Part shown: in pieces, positions 39,075 to 49,307 of the stretch | How the letters are laid out: every line of letters begins with the position of its first letter | Numbering within the stretch: position 1 is the stretch's first letter | Assembly (NCBI RefSeq): GCF_009601055.1 | Contig: NZ_WITI01000001.1 | Coordinates: 1-64,000, forward strand | Direction: 5' to 3' | DNA: 64,000 nucleotides | Source of the DNA: Lactococcus sp. dk101 | GTDB lineage: Bacteria > Bacillota > Bacilli > Lactobacillales > Streptococcaceae | The notes under the pieces: model-generated | The model's database searches: none | Seen by the model: the letters and a program-made list of their open reading frames with translations, nothing else | What the model was told of the DNA's origin: nothing | Program-made: the position numbers and the translations under genes

Positions 39075-39240
39075 TTTTAATCTTTGGCAAATTGTAGTAT
39101 AATATGGGGGTATGCCGTTCTAGACAAAAATGAGTTTTTATATCATAAGGCGATTGTTTTAGAGCTGAAAACTGATTTTTGTATAGAATCATACTGCGAT
39201 AAACTGAGTTAAAAAAAAGCCATTTTTATGGCCTCACAAA
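39075..39240 (+). promoter_or_regulatory. pnp promoter and leader
   Basis: TATAAT lies at 39098-39103, with only a weak -35 (TTTTAA, 39075-39080). The leader of about 150 bases contains GCCAT-TTTT-ATGGC (39219-39232) preceded by eight A. Bacterial pnp leaders are often hairpin targets of RNase III and PNPase autoregulation; here that is inference only. Confidence 0.5.
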
Positions 39241-39262
39241 AAAACAAAAGTTTGGAGAAAAA

Positions 39263-41584
39263 ATGTCAAAAGAAACATTTTCAATGGAATTTGCTGGTCG
39301 TACTTTGACAGTGGAAACAGGTCAAGTTGCCAAGCAAGCAAATGGTGCTGTCGTTGTCCGTTATGGAGATACGACTGTCTTGACCGCAGCGACTATGGGT
39401 GGACTTGCTAAGGGAGATTTCTTTCCTTTAACGGTCAATTATACTGAAAAAATGTATGCTGCGGGTAAATTCCCTGGCGGCTTTATGAAGCGTGAAAGTC
39501 GTCCTTCAACAGATGAAACGTTGACGGCTCGTTTGATTGACCGTCCAATTCGTCCCATGTTTGCAGAGGGCTTCCGCAACGAAGTTCAAGTCATCAATAC
39601 GGTTTTATCCTATGATGAAGATGCAACACCTCGGATGTCAGCAATGCTAGGTTCATCACTGAGTATTGCCATCTCTGACATTCCTTTTGATGGGCCAATC
39701 GCTGGTGTTGAGGTGGCTTATCTTGATGGGCAATATATCATCAATCCAACGAAGGAACAAAAAGCATTATCAGCACTTGAACTGTCCGTTGCTGGTACTG
39801 AAAAAGCCATTAATATGGTGGAATCGGGTGCTAAAGAATTATCAGAAGAAGTTATGTTAGGTGCCCTTTTGGCTGGACATGAAGCGGTGAAACAACTGAT
39901 TGAATTCCAAAAGCGGATTGTACTTGCTGTTGGAAAACAAAAAACAGAGGTCGAATTGCTTCAAGTTGATGCTTCCTTGGCTGTTGTTGTGCGTGCGCGT
40001 TATAATTCTGACTTGAAAATTGCGGTTAAAAATGCTGACAAAGTCGTTCGTGAAGCTGAAACGAAAGCTGTGAAAGAACGTGCCTTGGCTGAGTTTGAAG
40101 AAAGCTATGCTGATGCAGAAAACTTGGAAACAATTTTACGTGATGTGGCTGAGATTTTGGAACAAATGGAACATGCCGAAGTCCGTCGTTTGATTATTGA
40201 AGAAAAGGTTCGTCCTGATGGCCGTCAAATCGATGAAATTCGTCAGTTGGAAGCTGAAGTGGACTTTACGCCAAATACGATTACGCATGGTTCTGGCTTG
40301 TTTACGCGTGGGCAAACGCAAGCCTTGTCAACACTGACACTTGCACCAATGGGAGATGCTCAGATTGTTGATGGACTTGATTTTGAATATAAGAAACGGT
40401 TCATGCACCATTATAATTTCCCTCAATATTCGGTCGGCGAAACAGGACGCTACGGTGCACCAGGTCGTCGCGAAATTGGACATGGTGCGCTTGGCGAACG
40501 TGCCTTGGCACAAGTTTTACCAAGTCTTGAAGAATTTCCTTATGCCATTCGTTTGGTAGCCGAAGTTTTGGAATCAAATGGATCAAGTTCACAGGCGTCA
40601 ATTTGTGCAGGGACACTTGCATTGATGGCGGGGGGCGTGCCAATCAAGGCACCCGTTGCTGGGATTGCAATGGGTTTGATTTCCGATGGCTCTGATTATA
40701 CAATTTTGACCGATATTCAAGGGCTTGAAGACCACTTTGGCGACATGGACTTTAAAGTGGCTGGGACACGTGAGGGAATTACCGCACTTCAAATGGACAT
40801 TAAAATCCAAGGGATTACGCCTGAGATTTTAACGGAAGCTTTGGCGCAAGCGAAAGTGGCTCGCATGCAAATTTTGGATGTGATTGAGGCTACAATTCCT
40901 GCACCACGTTTGGAATTGGCACCATCTGCTCCTAAAATTGAAGCAATGAAAATTGATGTGGATAAAATCAAAGTGGTTATCGGTAAAGGTGGCGAAAATA
41001 TTAATGCCATCATTGACGAAACACATGTTCAAATTGATATTGATGAAGAAGGAAATGTTGCCATTTTCTCAAATAATTTGGATGCGATTAACCGTGCGAA
41101 AGCTTTGATCAATGAATTGATTCGTGAAGCAAAAGTTGGTGAAGTTTATGATGCGAAAGTGGTTCGCATTGAAAACTTTGGCGCCTTTGTCAATTTGTTT
41201 GGCAAACAAGATGCCATGGTTCATATTTCGGAGCTGGCTTGGAGCAGAACAAATAAGGTTGAAGATGTTGTCAAATTGGGCGATCTTGTCAAGGTTAAAG
41301 TCATGAAAATTGATGACAAGGGCCGTGTTGATGCCTCAATGCGTGCTTTGATTGAAAAACCAGAAGGTTATGTCGAACCTGAACGCAAGCCGCGTGAACG
41401 TAGAGATAACGGCGACAAACGAAATGGCGCTAGAACTGACCGTAAATTTAACAACGACCGTCGTGAGCCAAGAAAAAATCAAGCGCCACAGCAAAAATTT
41501 GAACGTCGTGAACGTCCAGCAGAAACGAAAGCTGCTGTTTATGATGAAGAATTCCCAGAACTTTCAACAACAAAACCTGAATAA
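39263..41584 (+). CDS. pnp: Polyribonucleotide nucleotidyltransferase
   Basis: A 773-residue exoribonuclease that degrades RNA 3' to 5' with phosphate, as a trimer. Two RNase PH domains (residues about 8-230 and 310-545) are joined by a helical domain; the active second one has [40 protein letters not shown] split over 376-415. KH domain near 560-615 ([13 protein letters not shown]) and S1 domain near 625-693 ([21 protein letters not shown]) follow. The C-terminal 70 residues are an Arg/Asn-rich tail. Canonical in length apart from that tail. GGAG precedes the ATG. Confidence 0.97.
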   Translation: MSKETFSMEFAGRTLTVETGQVAKQANGAVVVRYGDTTVLTAATMGGLAKGDFFPLTVNYTEKMYAAGKFPGGFMKRESRPSTDETLTARLIDRPIRPMFAEGFRNEVQVINTVLSYDEDATPRMSAMLGSSLSIAISDIPFDGPIAGVEVAYLDGQYIINPTKEQKALSALELSVAGTEKAINMVESGAKELSEEVMLGALLAGHEAVKQLIEFQKRIVLAVGKQKTEVELLQVDASLAVVVRARYNSDLKIAVKNADKVVREAETKAVKERALAEFEESYADAENLETILRDVAEILEQMEHAEVRRLIIEEKVRPDGRQIDEIRQLEAEVDFTPNTITHGSGLFTRGQTQALSTLTLAPMGDAQIVDGLDFEYKKRFMHHYNFPQYSVGETGRYGAPGRREIGHGALGERALAQVLPSLEEFPYAIRLVAEVLESNGSSSQASICAGTLALMAGGVPIKAPVAGIAMGLISDGSDYTILTDIQGLEDHFGDMDFKVAGTREGITALQMDIKIQGITPEILTEALAQAKVARMQILDVIEATIPAPRLELAPSAPKIEAMKIDVDKIKVVIGKGGENINAIIDETHVQIDIDEEGNVAIFSNNLDAINRAKALINELIREAKVGEVYDAKVVRIENFGAFVNLFGKQDAMVHISELAWSRTNKVEDVVKLGDLVKVKVMKIDDKGRVDASMRALIEKPEGYVEPERKPRERRDNGDKRNGARTDRKFNNDRREPRKNQAPQQKFERRERPAETKAAVYDEEFPELSTTKPE

Positions 41585-41607
41585 TTAGAAAAGCGGCACA
41601 AAAAGAT

Positions 41608-42381
41608 ATGAGTAAATACGATATTAACCCAGAGCTAAATGATAAATTGGTGCTTTCATTAGAAAATCAAGGTCAATTTTTGGAGGACATTTCATTTGTC
41701 TATGCCATGCAGGCATTTCCGATTTTAGTGCCAACGAAAATTTTCTATTTTGAAATTGATGAGCATAAAACCTTGCCAATGTTTACGACAGAAGCTGATT
41801 TGGCGGTGTTTGAAAAAGCATTGACCAATGTGGAAACGGAGTGGGAACTGCGTCCCATGCGTGATGTTTTAACGGCTCTGATGGCGACAGATATTGAATC
41901 TGTAGCCTTTAATCCAAAGCTCTCGTCAGATCCTTCAAATGGAAATACGGCTTACTTTGACAAGAAAGCCTTGCTTGAATTTTTAGGTTATTATACTGAG
42001 ATTTTGAATGTCATTCTGGATCCTAAAAATGTCAGTGCTGACAGAATGGATAGGACTTATCTTGTGCCAATGTTTCTTCGTCAAAATGCCGAAGGCCATA
42101 TTAAACGTGCCTTTGCTAGCTTGACATCAGCGGACGGCAGAGATTTTATTCCTGTATTTGATAACCTCAATAGCTTTGCAACCTGGTACAATGAAGCTTA
42201 TTTCAGAGACCCATTTAGAGAAAACGGGGGACAGGTTTTTGCGATTGGTTTAGATGAACTTCGCCATCCAAAAGATGGCAATTCAATCTTTGCCAATAGC
42301 TTGGGTGTGACTATCAATCCGTTGGATAGCTCGATTGATGAATACGAAAAAACCTTGATGACTTGGGAAGAAATCGACTAA
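41608..42381 (+). CDS. SseB-like protein
   Basis: A 257-residue soluble protein. Two halves each resemble the SseB N-terminal domain: residues 30-110 (FPILVPTKIFYFEIDEHKTLPMFTTEADLAVFEKAL) and 145-235 (YLVPMFLRQNAEGHIKRAFASLTSADGRDFIPVFDNLNSFATW). The precise function of such proteins is unknown; the name comes from serine sensitivity in E. coli. It lies 23 bases behind pnp and probably shares its transcript. One copy of TGTCAGTGCTGACA (42030-42043) is in the gene. Confidence 0.75.
   Translation: MSKYDINPELNDKLVLSLENQGQFLEDISFVYAMQAFPILVPTKIFYFEIDEHKTLPMFTTEADLAVFEKALTNVETEWELRPMRDVLTALMATDIESVAFNPKLSSDPSNGNTAYFDKKALLEFLGYYTEILNVILDPKNVSADRMDRTYLVPMFLRQNAEGHIKRAFASLTSADGRDFIPVFDNLNSFATWYNEAYFRDPFRENGGQVFAIGLDELRHPKDGNSIFANSLGVTINPLDSSIDEYEKTLMTWEEID
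42030..42043. repeat. Palindrome TGTCAGTGCTGACA
   Basis: Perfect copy within the SseB-like gene (Val-Ser-Ala-Asp). Confidence 0.9.
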
Positions 42382-42404
42382 GCCCTAAGGATTTAACTCA
42401 GAAA

Positions 42405-42441
42405 GATACTTATGGTATAATTGACTATAAGTATTTTTTGT
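42405..42441 (+). terminator. Terminator after the SseB-like gene, overlapping an extended -10
   Basis: ATACTTAT (42406-42413) pairs with ATAAGTAT (42427-42434), followed by TTTTT. The loop contains TGGTATAAT, an extended -10 that could drive cysE. Terminator and promoter thus occupy the same bases. Confidence 0.65.
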
Positions 42442-42495
42442 CTGAAAATGTACGGATGTGCATTGAAGAAAATTATAAAATAAAGTTAGGTAAAA

Positions 42496-43095
42496 ATGAA
42501 AAAAGAACAGAAGGGTTTTTGGCGTGAAGGCATTCGTGTGACACGTGAAAATGACCCGGCCGCTCGGACAGCGATTGAAATAATTTTGACTTATCCAGGG
42601 CTGAAGGCACTTGCGGCTCATCGCGTTTCCCATTGGCTTTGGCTACATAATTTTAAATTGCTGGCAAGAATGCACTCACAATTTTGGCGTTTTTTGACGC
42701 AGATTGAAATTCATCCAGGGGCAAAAATTGCCAACGGTGTTTTTATTGACCATGGCTCAGGCTTAGTGATTGGCGAAACAGCTGAAGTTGAAACCGATGT
42801 GAAATTGTATCATGGAGTTACGCTAGGTGGGACAGGAAAAGATGTCGGTAAACGCCATCCCACCGTTCGCAAGGGCGCATTGATTTCGGCTCATTCACAG
42901 CTTTTAGGGCCAATCGTCATTGGCGAAAATGCAAAAGTTGGAGCCAGTGCCGTTGTCGTAACGGATGTTCCTGCTGATGTAACGGTTGTCGGCATTCCAG
43001 CCAAAGTCGTTCGGATTAATGGAAAAAAAGACGAAGAAAAGATACTGACCCTTGAGGAAAAACGTGAGGCCAGCTATCACTCGTCACACTTGTGA
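42496..43095 (+). CDS. cysE: Serine O-acetyltransferase
   Basis: A 199-residue enzyme that makes O-acetylserine from serine and acetyl-CoA, the first step of cysteine synthesis. The N-terminal helical part has ARTAIEIILTYPGLKALAAHRVSHWLW (15-41), and the C-terminal left-handed beta helix has IHPGAKIANGVFIDHGSGLVIGETAEV and HGVTLGGTGKDVGKRHPTV (near 105-125) with the catalytic His of DHG. Shorter than the E. coli enzyme, normal for this group. The gene leads the cysE-cysS-mrnC block. No T-box element is seen upstream. Confidence 0.93.
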   Translation: MKKEQKGFWREGIRVTRENDPAARTAIEIILTYPGLKALAAHRVSHWLWLHNFKLLARMHSQFWRFLTQIEIHPGAKIANGVFIDHGSGLVIGETAEVETDVKLYHGVTLGGTGKDVGKRHPTVRKGALISAHSQLLGPIVIGENAKVGASAVVVTDVPADVTVVGIPAKVVRINGKKDEEKILTLEEKREASYHSSHL

Positions 43096-43201
43096 CATTG
43101 CGTGTCGTCTTATACGAAAGCAATGCAATTCGTCAGCGCTGACAGAGCCTGAACAGAGGTTATTTGCACTGACAGTCTAAAATGACAGAAAGTGAAGAAC
43201 A

Positions 43202-44560
43202 ATGATAAAAATTTATAATACCATGTCACGCCAACTGGAAGAATTCAAACCACTTCAGGCAGGAAAAATTGGCATGTATGTTTGTGGGCCAACGGTTTAC
43301 AATTATATTCATATCGGCAATGCACGCAGTGTTGTCGCTTTTGATGTGATTCGGCGTTATCTCGAATACCGTGGTTTTGATGTGAATTACGTTTCGAATT
43401 TTACAGATGTGGATGACAAAATTATCAAGGGTGCAAATGCTGAACATTTGTCAACCAAGGAATTTTCGGAACGCTATATTGCTGCTTTTTTTGAAGACAT
43501 TGATGCGCTTGGCGTCAAACATGCCACAACCAATCCGAAAGCCAGTCAATATATTGATGCAATGATTGATTTTATTGCTGTACTTATTGATACGGGCTAT
43601 GCCTATGAAGCTTCAGGCGATGTTTATTTTCGCGTGGCAAAAGCTCACGATTATGCTAAATTGGCAAATAAAAATTTGGAAGAATTGATTGAGGGAGCTT
43701 CTGGCAGAACTGACGAAGAAACGCAGCGTAAAGAATCGTCAGCAGATTTTGCCCTTTGGAAATCTGCTAAAACAGGAGAAGTGTCATGGCGTTCGCCTTG
43801 GGGCGAGGGACGTCCAGGCTGGCATATTGAATGTTCAGTGATGTCCACCAGCCTGCTTGGAGACACCATTGATATTCATGGTGGAGGGGCTGATTTAGAA
43901 TTCCCTCATCATACCAACGAAATTGCACAATCTGAAGCGAAGACAGGACAAAAATTTGCCAATTACTGGATGCACAATGGTTTTGTCAATGTTGACGGCG
44001 AAAAAATGTCTAAATCATTGGGCAATTTTACAACCGTGCATGACCTATTGAAGCTGGTACCAGCCAATCATTTACGCTTTTTCCTTGCTACAACGCATTA
44101 TCGCAGACCACTCAATTTCACAGACGAGGCTCTCCTTGATGCTGAAAATAACGTTAAAAAGCTTGAAAATGCTTATCGTAACCTTGTCAGCACGGACGAA
44201 ATGACAGACGAAGCTTTGTCAGAACTGATGACTTATAAAACAAGTTTCATGGAAGCCATGGACGATGATTTTAATGTTGCCAATGCTTTGACAGTCTTTT
44301 ATGATTTCATCAGTTGGGTCAATAAAGGCAATGGTGGTAGCCAAGTAAGGCAATTTTTCGATGATGTTTTAGAAATTTTGGGACTTCACTTTGCAGATGA
44401 AGCTGATTTAGATGGTGAAATCGAAGGATTGATTGAAGAAAGACAAGCGGCGCGTGCAGCGCGTGATTTTGCCAAATCAGACCAAATTCGTGACGCATTG
44501 AAGGCGAAGGGAATTGTTCTTGAAGATACGAAAGATGGGGTAAGATGGCATCGTGAATGA
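43202..44560 (+). CDS. cysS: Cysteinyl-tRNA synthetase
   Basis: A 452-residue class I synthetase that charges tRNA-Cys. HIGH motif as [11 protein letters not shown] (33-43), Zn-binding Cys near residue 28 ([10 protein letters not shown]) and ECS (near 211), and KMSKS as [10 protein letters not shown] (near 265-274). The C-terminal helical anticodon-binding part ends with VRWHRE. AGTGAAGAACA precedes the ATG. The 100-base gap after cysE holds a hairpin and a one-mismatch copy of the palindrome at 43131-43144. The last bases overlap mrnC. Confidence 0.97.
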   Translation: MIKIYNTMSRQLEEFKPLQAGKIGMYVCGPTVYNYIHIGNARSVVAFDVIRRYLEYRGFDVNYVSNFTDVDDKIIKGANAEHLSTKEFSERYIAAFFEDIDALGVKHATTNPKASQYIDAMIDFIAVLIDTGYAYEASGDVYFRVAKAHDYAKLANKNLEELIEGASGRTDEETQRKESSADFALWKSAKTGEVSWRSPWGEGRPGWHIECSVMSTSLLGDTIDIHGGGADLEFPHHTNEIAQSEAKTGQKFANYWMHNGFVNVDGEKMSKSLGNFTTVHDLLKLVPANHLRFFLATTHYRRPLNFTDEALLDAENNVKKLENAYRNLVSTDEMTDEALSELMTYKTSFMEAMDDDFNVANALTVFYDFISWVNKGNGGSQVRQFFDDVLEILGLHFADEADLDGEIEGLIEERQAARAARDFAKSDQIRDALKAKGIVLEDTKDGVRWHRE

Positions 44561-44945
44561 AAGCCAAGCTAAATTATTAAACGGCATTGCATTAGCCTAT
44601 ATCGGCGACGCAGTATATGAGGTATTTGTCAGAGATTATCTCTTGTCAACTGGGATTACGAAACCGGCTCAGTTGCAACGAACAGCAACAAAATTTGTGT
44701 CTGCCAAGGCACAAGCAGCAATTATTACTGCCATGGATGAGCAGTCATTTCTGACAGAAGATGAACTGCTTTATTTCAAGCGTGGACGAAATGCACACAG
44801 TAAGACAACGGCAAAAAATACGGATGTCGTTACTTATCGTATTTCGACAGGATTTGAAGCTGTTGTTGGTATTCTTCATCTGACGCACCAAACTGAAAGA
44901 TTGGAAAAATTCTGGCAATTTTGTCTTTCTCAAGTTGAAGCGTGA
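44553..44945 (+). CDS. mrnC: Mini-ribonuclease III
   Basis: A 130-residue RNase III-like nuclease without a dsRNA-binding domain; it matures 23S rRNA in Gram-positive bacteria. The motif [18 protein letters not shown] (14-31) carries the catalytic Asp, and [13 protein letters not shown] (68-80) and [10 protein letters not shown] (102-111) are conserved. It starts with GTG, overlapping the cysS stop by 8 bases, which couples it to cysS. Size is normal. Confidence 0.93.
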   Translation: MNESQAKLLNGIALAYIGDAVYEVFVRDYLLSTGITKPAQLQRTATKFVSAKAQAAIITAMDEQSFLTEDELLYFKRGRNAHSKTTAKNTDVVTYRISTGFEAVVGILHLTHQTERLEKFWQFCLSQVEA

Positions 44946-45013
44946 GCAGATTAGTTTCAAAAGCTGGATTTTTTCGCTAGAATATAGAGAAAAGGCTAGT
45001 GAAAAGAGAAAAT

Positions 45014-45403
45014 ATGTATAGAGTAATAAGTATGGAAGGAACCGAGGAACCTTGGTGGTTCTTTGAAGGATGGCAAGATGACATCATCTCCATCGAGGTT
45101 TTTGAAAGTTTTTCAAAAGCGCTTAGCGCTTATAAAAGTCGATGGTTGGAAATGGCCGCTTCATTTCCCGAATTCAAGAGTCAAGCAGATTTACTTTCCG
45201 CATTTTGGGAGCCAAAAGACCAAATCTGGTGTGAAGAATGCGATGATTTTCAACAAAAATATCACGGACTCGCACTTTTAGAGGACTGGCATCAACTTCC
45301 TAACGACAAGAAAAATAAAGCCTATCAACTTGCATCAGGCAACTTACCTGACAAATATTGTCACAACAAATTTGAAGAATTTCCCGACGAGCTATTATTC
45401 TGA
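45014..45403 (+). CDS. DUF1033-family protein
   Basis: A 129-residue acidic, Trp-rich protein of the DUF1033 family (opening MYRVISMEGTEEPWWFFEGWQDDI). The family is widespread in streptococci and lactococci; its role is unknown. It contains a CEEC pair near residue 75. I chose the ATG at 45014 over GTG 44999 because family members begin with MYRVI. A terminator (hairpin CATC-GCGT-GATG with T-run) follows at about 45411-45433. Confidence 0.75.
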   Translation: MYRVISMEGTEEPWWFFEGWQDDIISIEVFESFSKALSAYKSRWLEMAASFPEFKSQADLLSAFWEPKDQIWCEECDDFQQKYHGLALLEDWHQLPNDKKNKAYQLASGNLPDKYCHNKFEEFPDELLF

Positions 45404-45476
45404 CTGAAAAAGACATCGCGTGATGCTTTTTTTGTTGTCTAAAATATGGCAAAGCTAATAAATTGAAAAGAATTTC

Positions 45477-45505
45477 TTGAAAAATGACTTCAAATGAGTT
45501 AAAAT
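45477..45505 (+). promoter_or_regulatory. Promoter of mnmG
   Basis: TTGAAA (45477-45482), 17 bases, TAAAAT (45500-45505). The leader of about 150 bases contains two hairpins (ACGTA...TACGT with ATTTTT; TTGGC...GCCAA), so some attenuation is possible. Confidence 0.6.
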
Positions 45506-45662
45506 AACAATATCATAAAAACTCGATGGTCAAAGCTCGGGAAAATATGTGCTTTTTTGACGTATAAAAAATGTCAGAGTACGTATTTTTCACTGGCTTG
45601 GCTTTTTTGTTTGCCAAAAACTGGTGAACATGATTTATAAAAATAATGTTATTGGAGAAAAA

Positions 45663-47540
45663 ATGCAATTTCAAGATGAATTTGACGTCATTGTCATAGG
45701 TGCAGGTCATGCCGGTGTCGAAGCAGCTTTGGCAGCAGCACGTATGGGAACAAAGACGCTTCTGCTTACAATCAATTTGAATATGGTTGCCTTTATGCCT
45801 TGTAATCCATCAGTAGGTGGTTCTGCAAAGGGCGTTGTCGTTCGTGAAATCGATGCCTTAGGTGGCGAAATGGGACGCAACATTGACAAAACTTATATTC
45901 AAATGAAAATGTTGAATACAGGAAAAGGCCCAGCCGTTCGTGCCTTGCGTGCGCAAGCTGACAAGCAACTTTATTCTGATGAGATGAAACGGACAGTTGA
46001 ACGCCAAGAAAATTTGACCCTCCGTCAAGGAATGGTTGAAGAAATTTTGACTGACGATGAAAAAACAAAAGTCATCGGTGTCAGAACTCAAACAGGTACT
46101 TTTTACGGGGCGAAAGCCATCATTGTAACGACAGGGACCGCCTTACGTGGTGAAATTATCATCGGGGACTTGAAATACAGCTCAGGCCCAAATAATTCGA
46201 TTCCATCAATCGGTTTGGCAGATAATTTGCGTAATCTTGGTTTTGAAATCGGACGTTTCAAAACAGGAACACCACCTCGCGTATTGAAAAGTTCTATTGA
46301 TTATTCAAAAACAGAAATTCAACCTGGCGATGAAAAACCAAATCATTTTAGCTATTTGTCTAAAGATGAAGATTATCTCAAAGACCAAGTGCCATGTTAT
46401 TTGACCTACACGGCAGCAGAAACCCACGAAATTTTGCGTGATAATCTTTACCGCGCCCCTTTGTTCTCAGGAATTGTGAAGGGCGTTGGTCCTCGTTATT
46501 GCCCATCGATTGAAGATAAAATCACACGTTTTGCTGATAAACCTCGTCATCAACTTTTCCTTGAACCAGAAGGAAGAAATACGGAAGAAATTTATGTGGG
46601 TGGTTTCTCAACTTCAATGCCAGAAGATGTTCAATTTGCAGCATTAAAAACGATTCCAGGACTTGAAAATGTCCAAATGATGAGAACAGGCTATGCCATT
46701 GAATATGATATGATTTTCCCACATCAACTTCGACCAACCTTGGAAACAAAATTGATTTCAGGATTATTTACAGCCGGTCAAACCAACGGGACATCTGGTT
46801 ATGAAGAAGCTGCGGGTCAAGGACTCGTTGCAGGAATGAACGCCGCGCTTAAAGTTTTGGGTAAACCTGAAATGATTTTGAAGCGCAGTGAAGCATACAT
46901 CGGCGTGATGATTGACGATTTGGTGACAAAAGGAACAGTTGAACCTTATCGCTTACTGACTTCTCGTGCGGAATACCGCTTGATTTTGCGTCATGACAAC
47001 GCTGATGTTCGTCTGACAGCGATTGGCCGTGAAAAAGGCTTGGTTGATGATGAACGTTGGGCTGTTTTCCAAGCTAAAATGGATGAATTCCATACAGAAA
47101 TGGATCGTTTGAAAACTGAGAAAATCAAACCCATTCCTGAAACACAAGAAAAATTAGGCATGATGGGCTTTAGTCCAATTAAAGACGCCTTTACGGCTGC
47201 TGATTTCTTGAAACGTCCAGAAGTACATTATCAAGATATTGTTGATTTTATCGGGCCAGCACCTAAGGAAATCGACCGCACAGTGATTGAACTGATCGAA
47301 ACAGAAGTGACCTATGCGGGCTATATCAAGAAGGCAATGGAACAAGTGGAAAAAATGCACCGCTTGGAAGAAAAGAAAATCCCTAAAAATATGGATTGGG
47401 ATCTTTTGGATTCGATTGCGACAGAAGCACGTCAAAAATTCAAGAAGATCAATCCAGAAACGCTTGGGCAAGCCAGTCGTATTTCGGGGGTTAATCCTGC
47501 TGACATCAGCATTTTGATGGTTTACCTTGAAGCACATTAA
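45663..47540 (+). CDS. mnmG: tRNA uridine-5-carboxymethylaminomethyl modification enzyme
   Basis: A 625-residue FAD protein that works with MnmE to modify the wobble uridine of certain tRNAs. The FAD-binding loop is [23 protein letters not shown] (6-28); conserved [25 protein letters not shown] (47-71), [17 protein letters not shown] and the C-terminal GYIKKAMEQ are typical. I chose ATG 45663, preceded by TTGGAG, over ATG 45624 upstream. The terminator AAAGCC...GGCTTT follows at about 47549-47576. Length is normal. Confidence 0.95.
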   Translation: MQFQDEFDVIVIGAGHAGVEAALAAARMGTKTLLLTINLNMVAFMPCNPSVGGSAKGVVVREIDALGGEMGRNIDKTYIQMKMLNTGKGPAVRALRAQADKQLYSDEMKRTVERQENLTLRQGMVEEILTDDEKTKVIGVRTQTGTFYGAKAIIVTTGTALRGEIIIGDLKYSSGPNNSIPSIGLADNLRNLGFEIGRFKTGTPPRVLKSSIDYSKTEIQPGDEKPNHFSYLSKDEDYLKDQVPCYLTYTAAETHEILRDNLYRAPLFSGIVKGVGPRYCPSIEDKITRFADKPRHQLFLEPEGRNTEEIYVGGFSTSMPEDVQFAALKTIPGLENVQMMRTGYAIEYDMIFPHQLRPTLETKLISGLFTAGQTNGTSGYEEAAGQGLVAGMNAALKVLGKPEMILKRSEAYIGVMIDDLVTKGTVEPYRLLTSRAEYRLILRHDNADVRLTAIGREKGLVDDERWAVFQAKMDEFHTEMDRLKTEKIKPIPETQEKLGMMGFSPIKDAFTAADFLKRPEVHYQDIVDFIGPAPKEIDRTVIELIETEVTYAGYIKKAMEQVEKMHRLEEKKIPKNMDWDLLDSIATEARQKFKKINPETLGQASRISGVNPADISILMVYLEAH

Positions 47541-47638
47541 GAATATAAAGCCTTGCGTCTTGCAGGGCTTTTTGGTTTGAAAAAATGAAATAATATTGAT
47601 AGAATAAAATTAGAAAAAAATTAGAAAGTGAAGGGAAC

Positions 47639-48325
47639 ATGATTAAAAACATCATTTTTGATTGGGACAACACCTTGTTCCCTTTGAAAAAATATTGGGA
47701 AAGTGCGCACCGACGGATTTTCCTTGAATTACTCGCATTTGATGACCTTTCCATCGATGATTTTATGGCGCAATACATCATATTTGACCATGAGATTTGG
47801 GAAGAAATTCATGATGGTAAAATTTCTGTTGCATTTGGCCGTGAAGAACGTGTTCGGTTAGTGCTAGATTATTTTAAAATTCCATACAAAGAATTATTTA
47901 TCAAGAATTTTTTTGACATTTATTTGACGGCGTTGATTGAAGAAATCAAAACAGACGAGCGATTAGTTGAACGAATAAAAAAACTTTCGAAGCATTATTC
48001 TATTGCGATTTTAAGCAACGGGGACAGTTGGGAACAACGTGAAAAAATCCGCCAATTTGGTTTTGAAAATCTTTTTCCCGTTTATATTTCAGAAGAAATG
48101 GGCATTCAAAAACCAGATCTAGCGGCATTCACCATGTTGTTAGAGGCAGAGCAATTTGAAGCAGAAGAAACAATGATGGTAGGTGATACTGTCATCAATG
48201 ACATTAGGCCAGCCAATCGCTTGGGCATGACAACGGTTTTTATTGGGGAAGCTTATCATACAGAGGCTGATTATGAATTCGAAAGTCTGGATGCTTTTCT
48301 GGACGCCCTAGAAGCAAGAAGATAA
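47639..48325 (+). CDS. HAD-family hydrolase (YjjG-like nucleotidase/phosphatase)
   Basis: A 228-residue phosphatase. HAD motifs: I, IIFDWDNTLFP (5-15; the DWDNT nucleophile site); II, AILSNGDSW (near 120-128); III, GIQKPDLAAF (near 156-165; Lys); IV, MMVGDTVINDIRPA (near 179-192). The insertion after motif I is the helical cap of the YjjG/PhnX-like class, acting on small phosphate esters or nucleotides. AAGTGAAGGG precedes the ATG. A short GC hairpin with seven T follows, shared with the opposite gene. Confidence 0.85.
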   Translation: MIKNIIFDWDNTLFPLKKYWESAHRRIFLELLAFDDLSIDDFMAQYIIFDHEIWEEIHDGKISVAFGREERVRLVLDYFKIPYKELFIKNFFDIYLTALIEEIKTDERLVERIKKLSKHYSIAILSNGDSWEQREKIRQFGFENLFPVYISEEMGIQKPDLAAFTMLLEAEQFEAEETMMVGDTVINDIRPANRLGMTTVFIGEAYHTEADYEFESLDAFLDALEARR

Positions 48326-48326
48326 A

Positions 48327-48349
48327 AAGACCCGAGGGCCTTTTTTTAT
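48327..48349. terminator. Terminator behind the HAD gene
   Basis: GACCC-GA-GGGCC with TTTTTTT at the end. It is small but well placed between convergent genes. Confidence 0.6.
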
Positions 48350-48864
48350 AGTTTTAATGCCAATGTTGGTAGATAAAGTGAAGCATTTTGTAGAAAACTA
48401 AGGTCAAAAATGCCAACATTATTAAAATTCAAACGATGAAGTTTCAAACCGTCTGCGTCTTGACTAAAAAATGAAAATTCGCCAGCGAGTTGACCAGTGA
48501 CTACAAGAACGATGTTTTGATAGTCATTGTCAAGTCTTTCTAGCCAACAATTTTCATGTAAAATATGAAAAATCCCTGCATTTTCTTTTCCTTTTATCAA
48601 CAATTTTTGAGGAATGCGTGTTTGAAAGGCAACTGTTTTACTAATGATTTCAGTTTTTTGAACAGTTAAATTTTCGAGATAGATGAGTTGCTCAATAACC
48701 TGTGTAACTAGAGGAATAAAGCGGATGCGAGAACTTCGATGATGGGCTTTAGGCAAGTGGAAACTGTGCAGTATTTTTTGGCCGTACATATTTTTTCGAT
48801 GGGGAGACCAGTTTTTACTTTTAGAGATATTGCTTGAAAGAGATTCAAGTTCGTAATAGTTCAT
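48346..48864 (-). CDS. Unknown protein (172 aa), second gene of a minus-strand pair
   Basis: A 172-residue protein with no family I recognise. The N-terminus is polar and basic (NISKSKNWSPHRKNMYGQKILHSFHLPKAHHRSSRIRF), and the remainder alternates in a beta-like pattern (NIVLVVTGQLAGEFSFFSQDADGLKLHRLNF). It has no signal peptide or membrane segment. Its ATG overlaps the stop of a 46-residue frame upstream, giving a small two-gene operon between mnmG and infC blocks. RBS is AGAAAGGAAAC. Confidence 0.55.
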   Translation of the reverse strand: MNYYELESLSSNISKSKNWSPHRKNMYGQKILHSFHLPKAHHRSSRIRFIPLVTQVIEQLIYLENLTVQKTEIISKTVAFQTRIPQKLLIKGKENAGIFHILHENCWLERLDNDYQNIVLVVTGQLAGEFSFFSQDADGLKLHRLNFNNVGIFDLSFLQNASLYLPTLALKL

Positions 48865-49001
48865 AAGTTTCCTTTCTGGTTTTCTGGCTGATGAGCTGGG
48901 AGTGGCGTTAGCGTTTTGTCTTGATTGACCTCAAAAAGAGAATAAGTGGCGCAAGAAATTTGGCGGGAGCTGTTGCAGAGAATAAGCGTGTGTGTCTTCA
49001 T
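48861..49001 (-). CDS. 46-aa peptide, first gene of the minus-strand pair
   Basis: A 46-codon frame starting MKTHTLILCNSS, with AAGGA 6 bases before the ATG and an ATGA overlap with the 172-residue gene downstream. It contains two Cys (residues 9 and 16) and a polar Pro- and Gln-rich C-terminus. No match comes to mind. Translation is supported by the good ribosome binding site and the coupling; function unknown. Confidence 0.5.
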   Translation of the reverse strand: MKTHTLILCNSSRQISCATYSLFEVNQDKTLTPLPAHQPENQKGNL

Positions 49002-49116
49002 AGTGTGTCCTTAATTATTATTTTTTAATTATTTTATCATTTAATTCTCATTTTAAAGAATGAAATACAAATGAAGAGCTAAAAAATTAAAATCGTGATT
49101 TTAAAAAGGTGAATGC

Positions 49117-49300
49117 TTGACAAGCGGGTTGAAATTGTGATATACTGGTAAAGTTGAAAAGCAGAGGCACCCGCTTCTCGCCTTAGAGGTTATAGCCCTG
49201 GGCAAACGAATGGAATTATTCACAAAAACGAATGTTTTCATGAGCGGGGCGAGATTGTCGTTCCGCTTTTGTTTTTCTTAAATATTATTTATAGAAGGAG
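49117..49300 (+). promoter_or_regulatory. infC-rpmI-rplT promoter and structured leader (L20-leader candidate)
   Basis: TTGACA (49117-49122), 18 bases, TATACT (49141-49146). The leader has CCCGCTTCTCGCC at 49169-49181 and GCGGGGCGAGATTGTCG near 49243-49260, which can pair over a distance, and a final CCGCTTTTGTTTTTC. Leaders of this operon in Firmicutes are known to be bound by ribosomal protein L20 or to attenuate. The pairing fits, but exact class is not proven. Confidence 0.6.
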
Positions 49301-49307
49301 AACGAAC

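Noticed and set aside
39155-39170. GTTTTAGAGCTG in the pnp leader resembles the start of a type II-A CRISPR repeat
   Set aside because: Only about 11 bases match, there is no second copy, no spacers and no cas gene; it is a chance likeness.
43096-43201. T-box riboswitch before cysS
   Set aside because: There is no T-box consensus (TGGNACCGCG-like) and no specifier-loop geometry; only a simple hairpin and the palindrome variant are seen.
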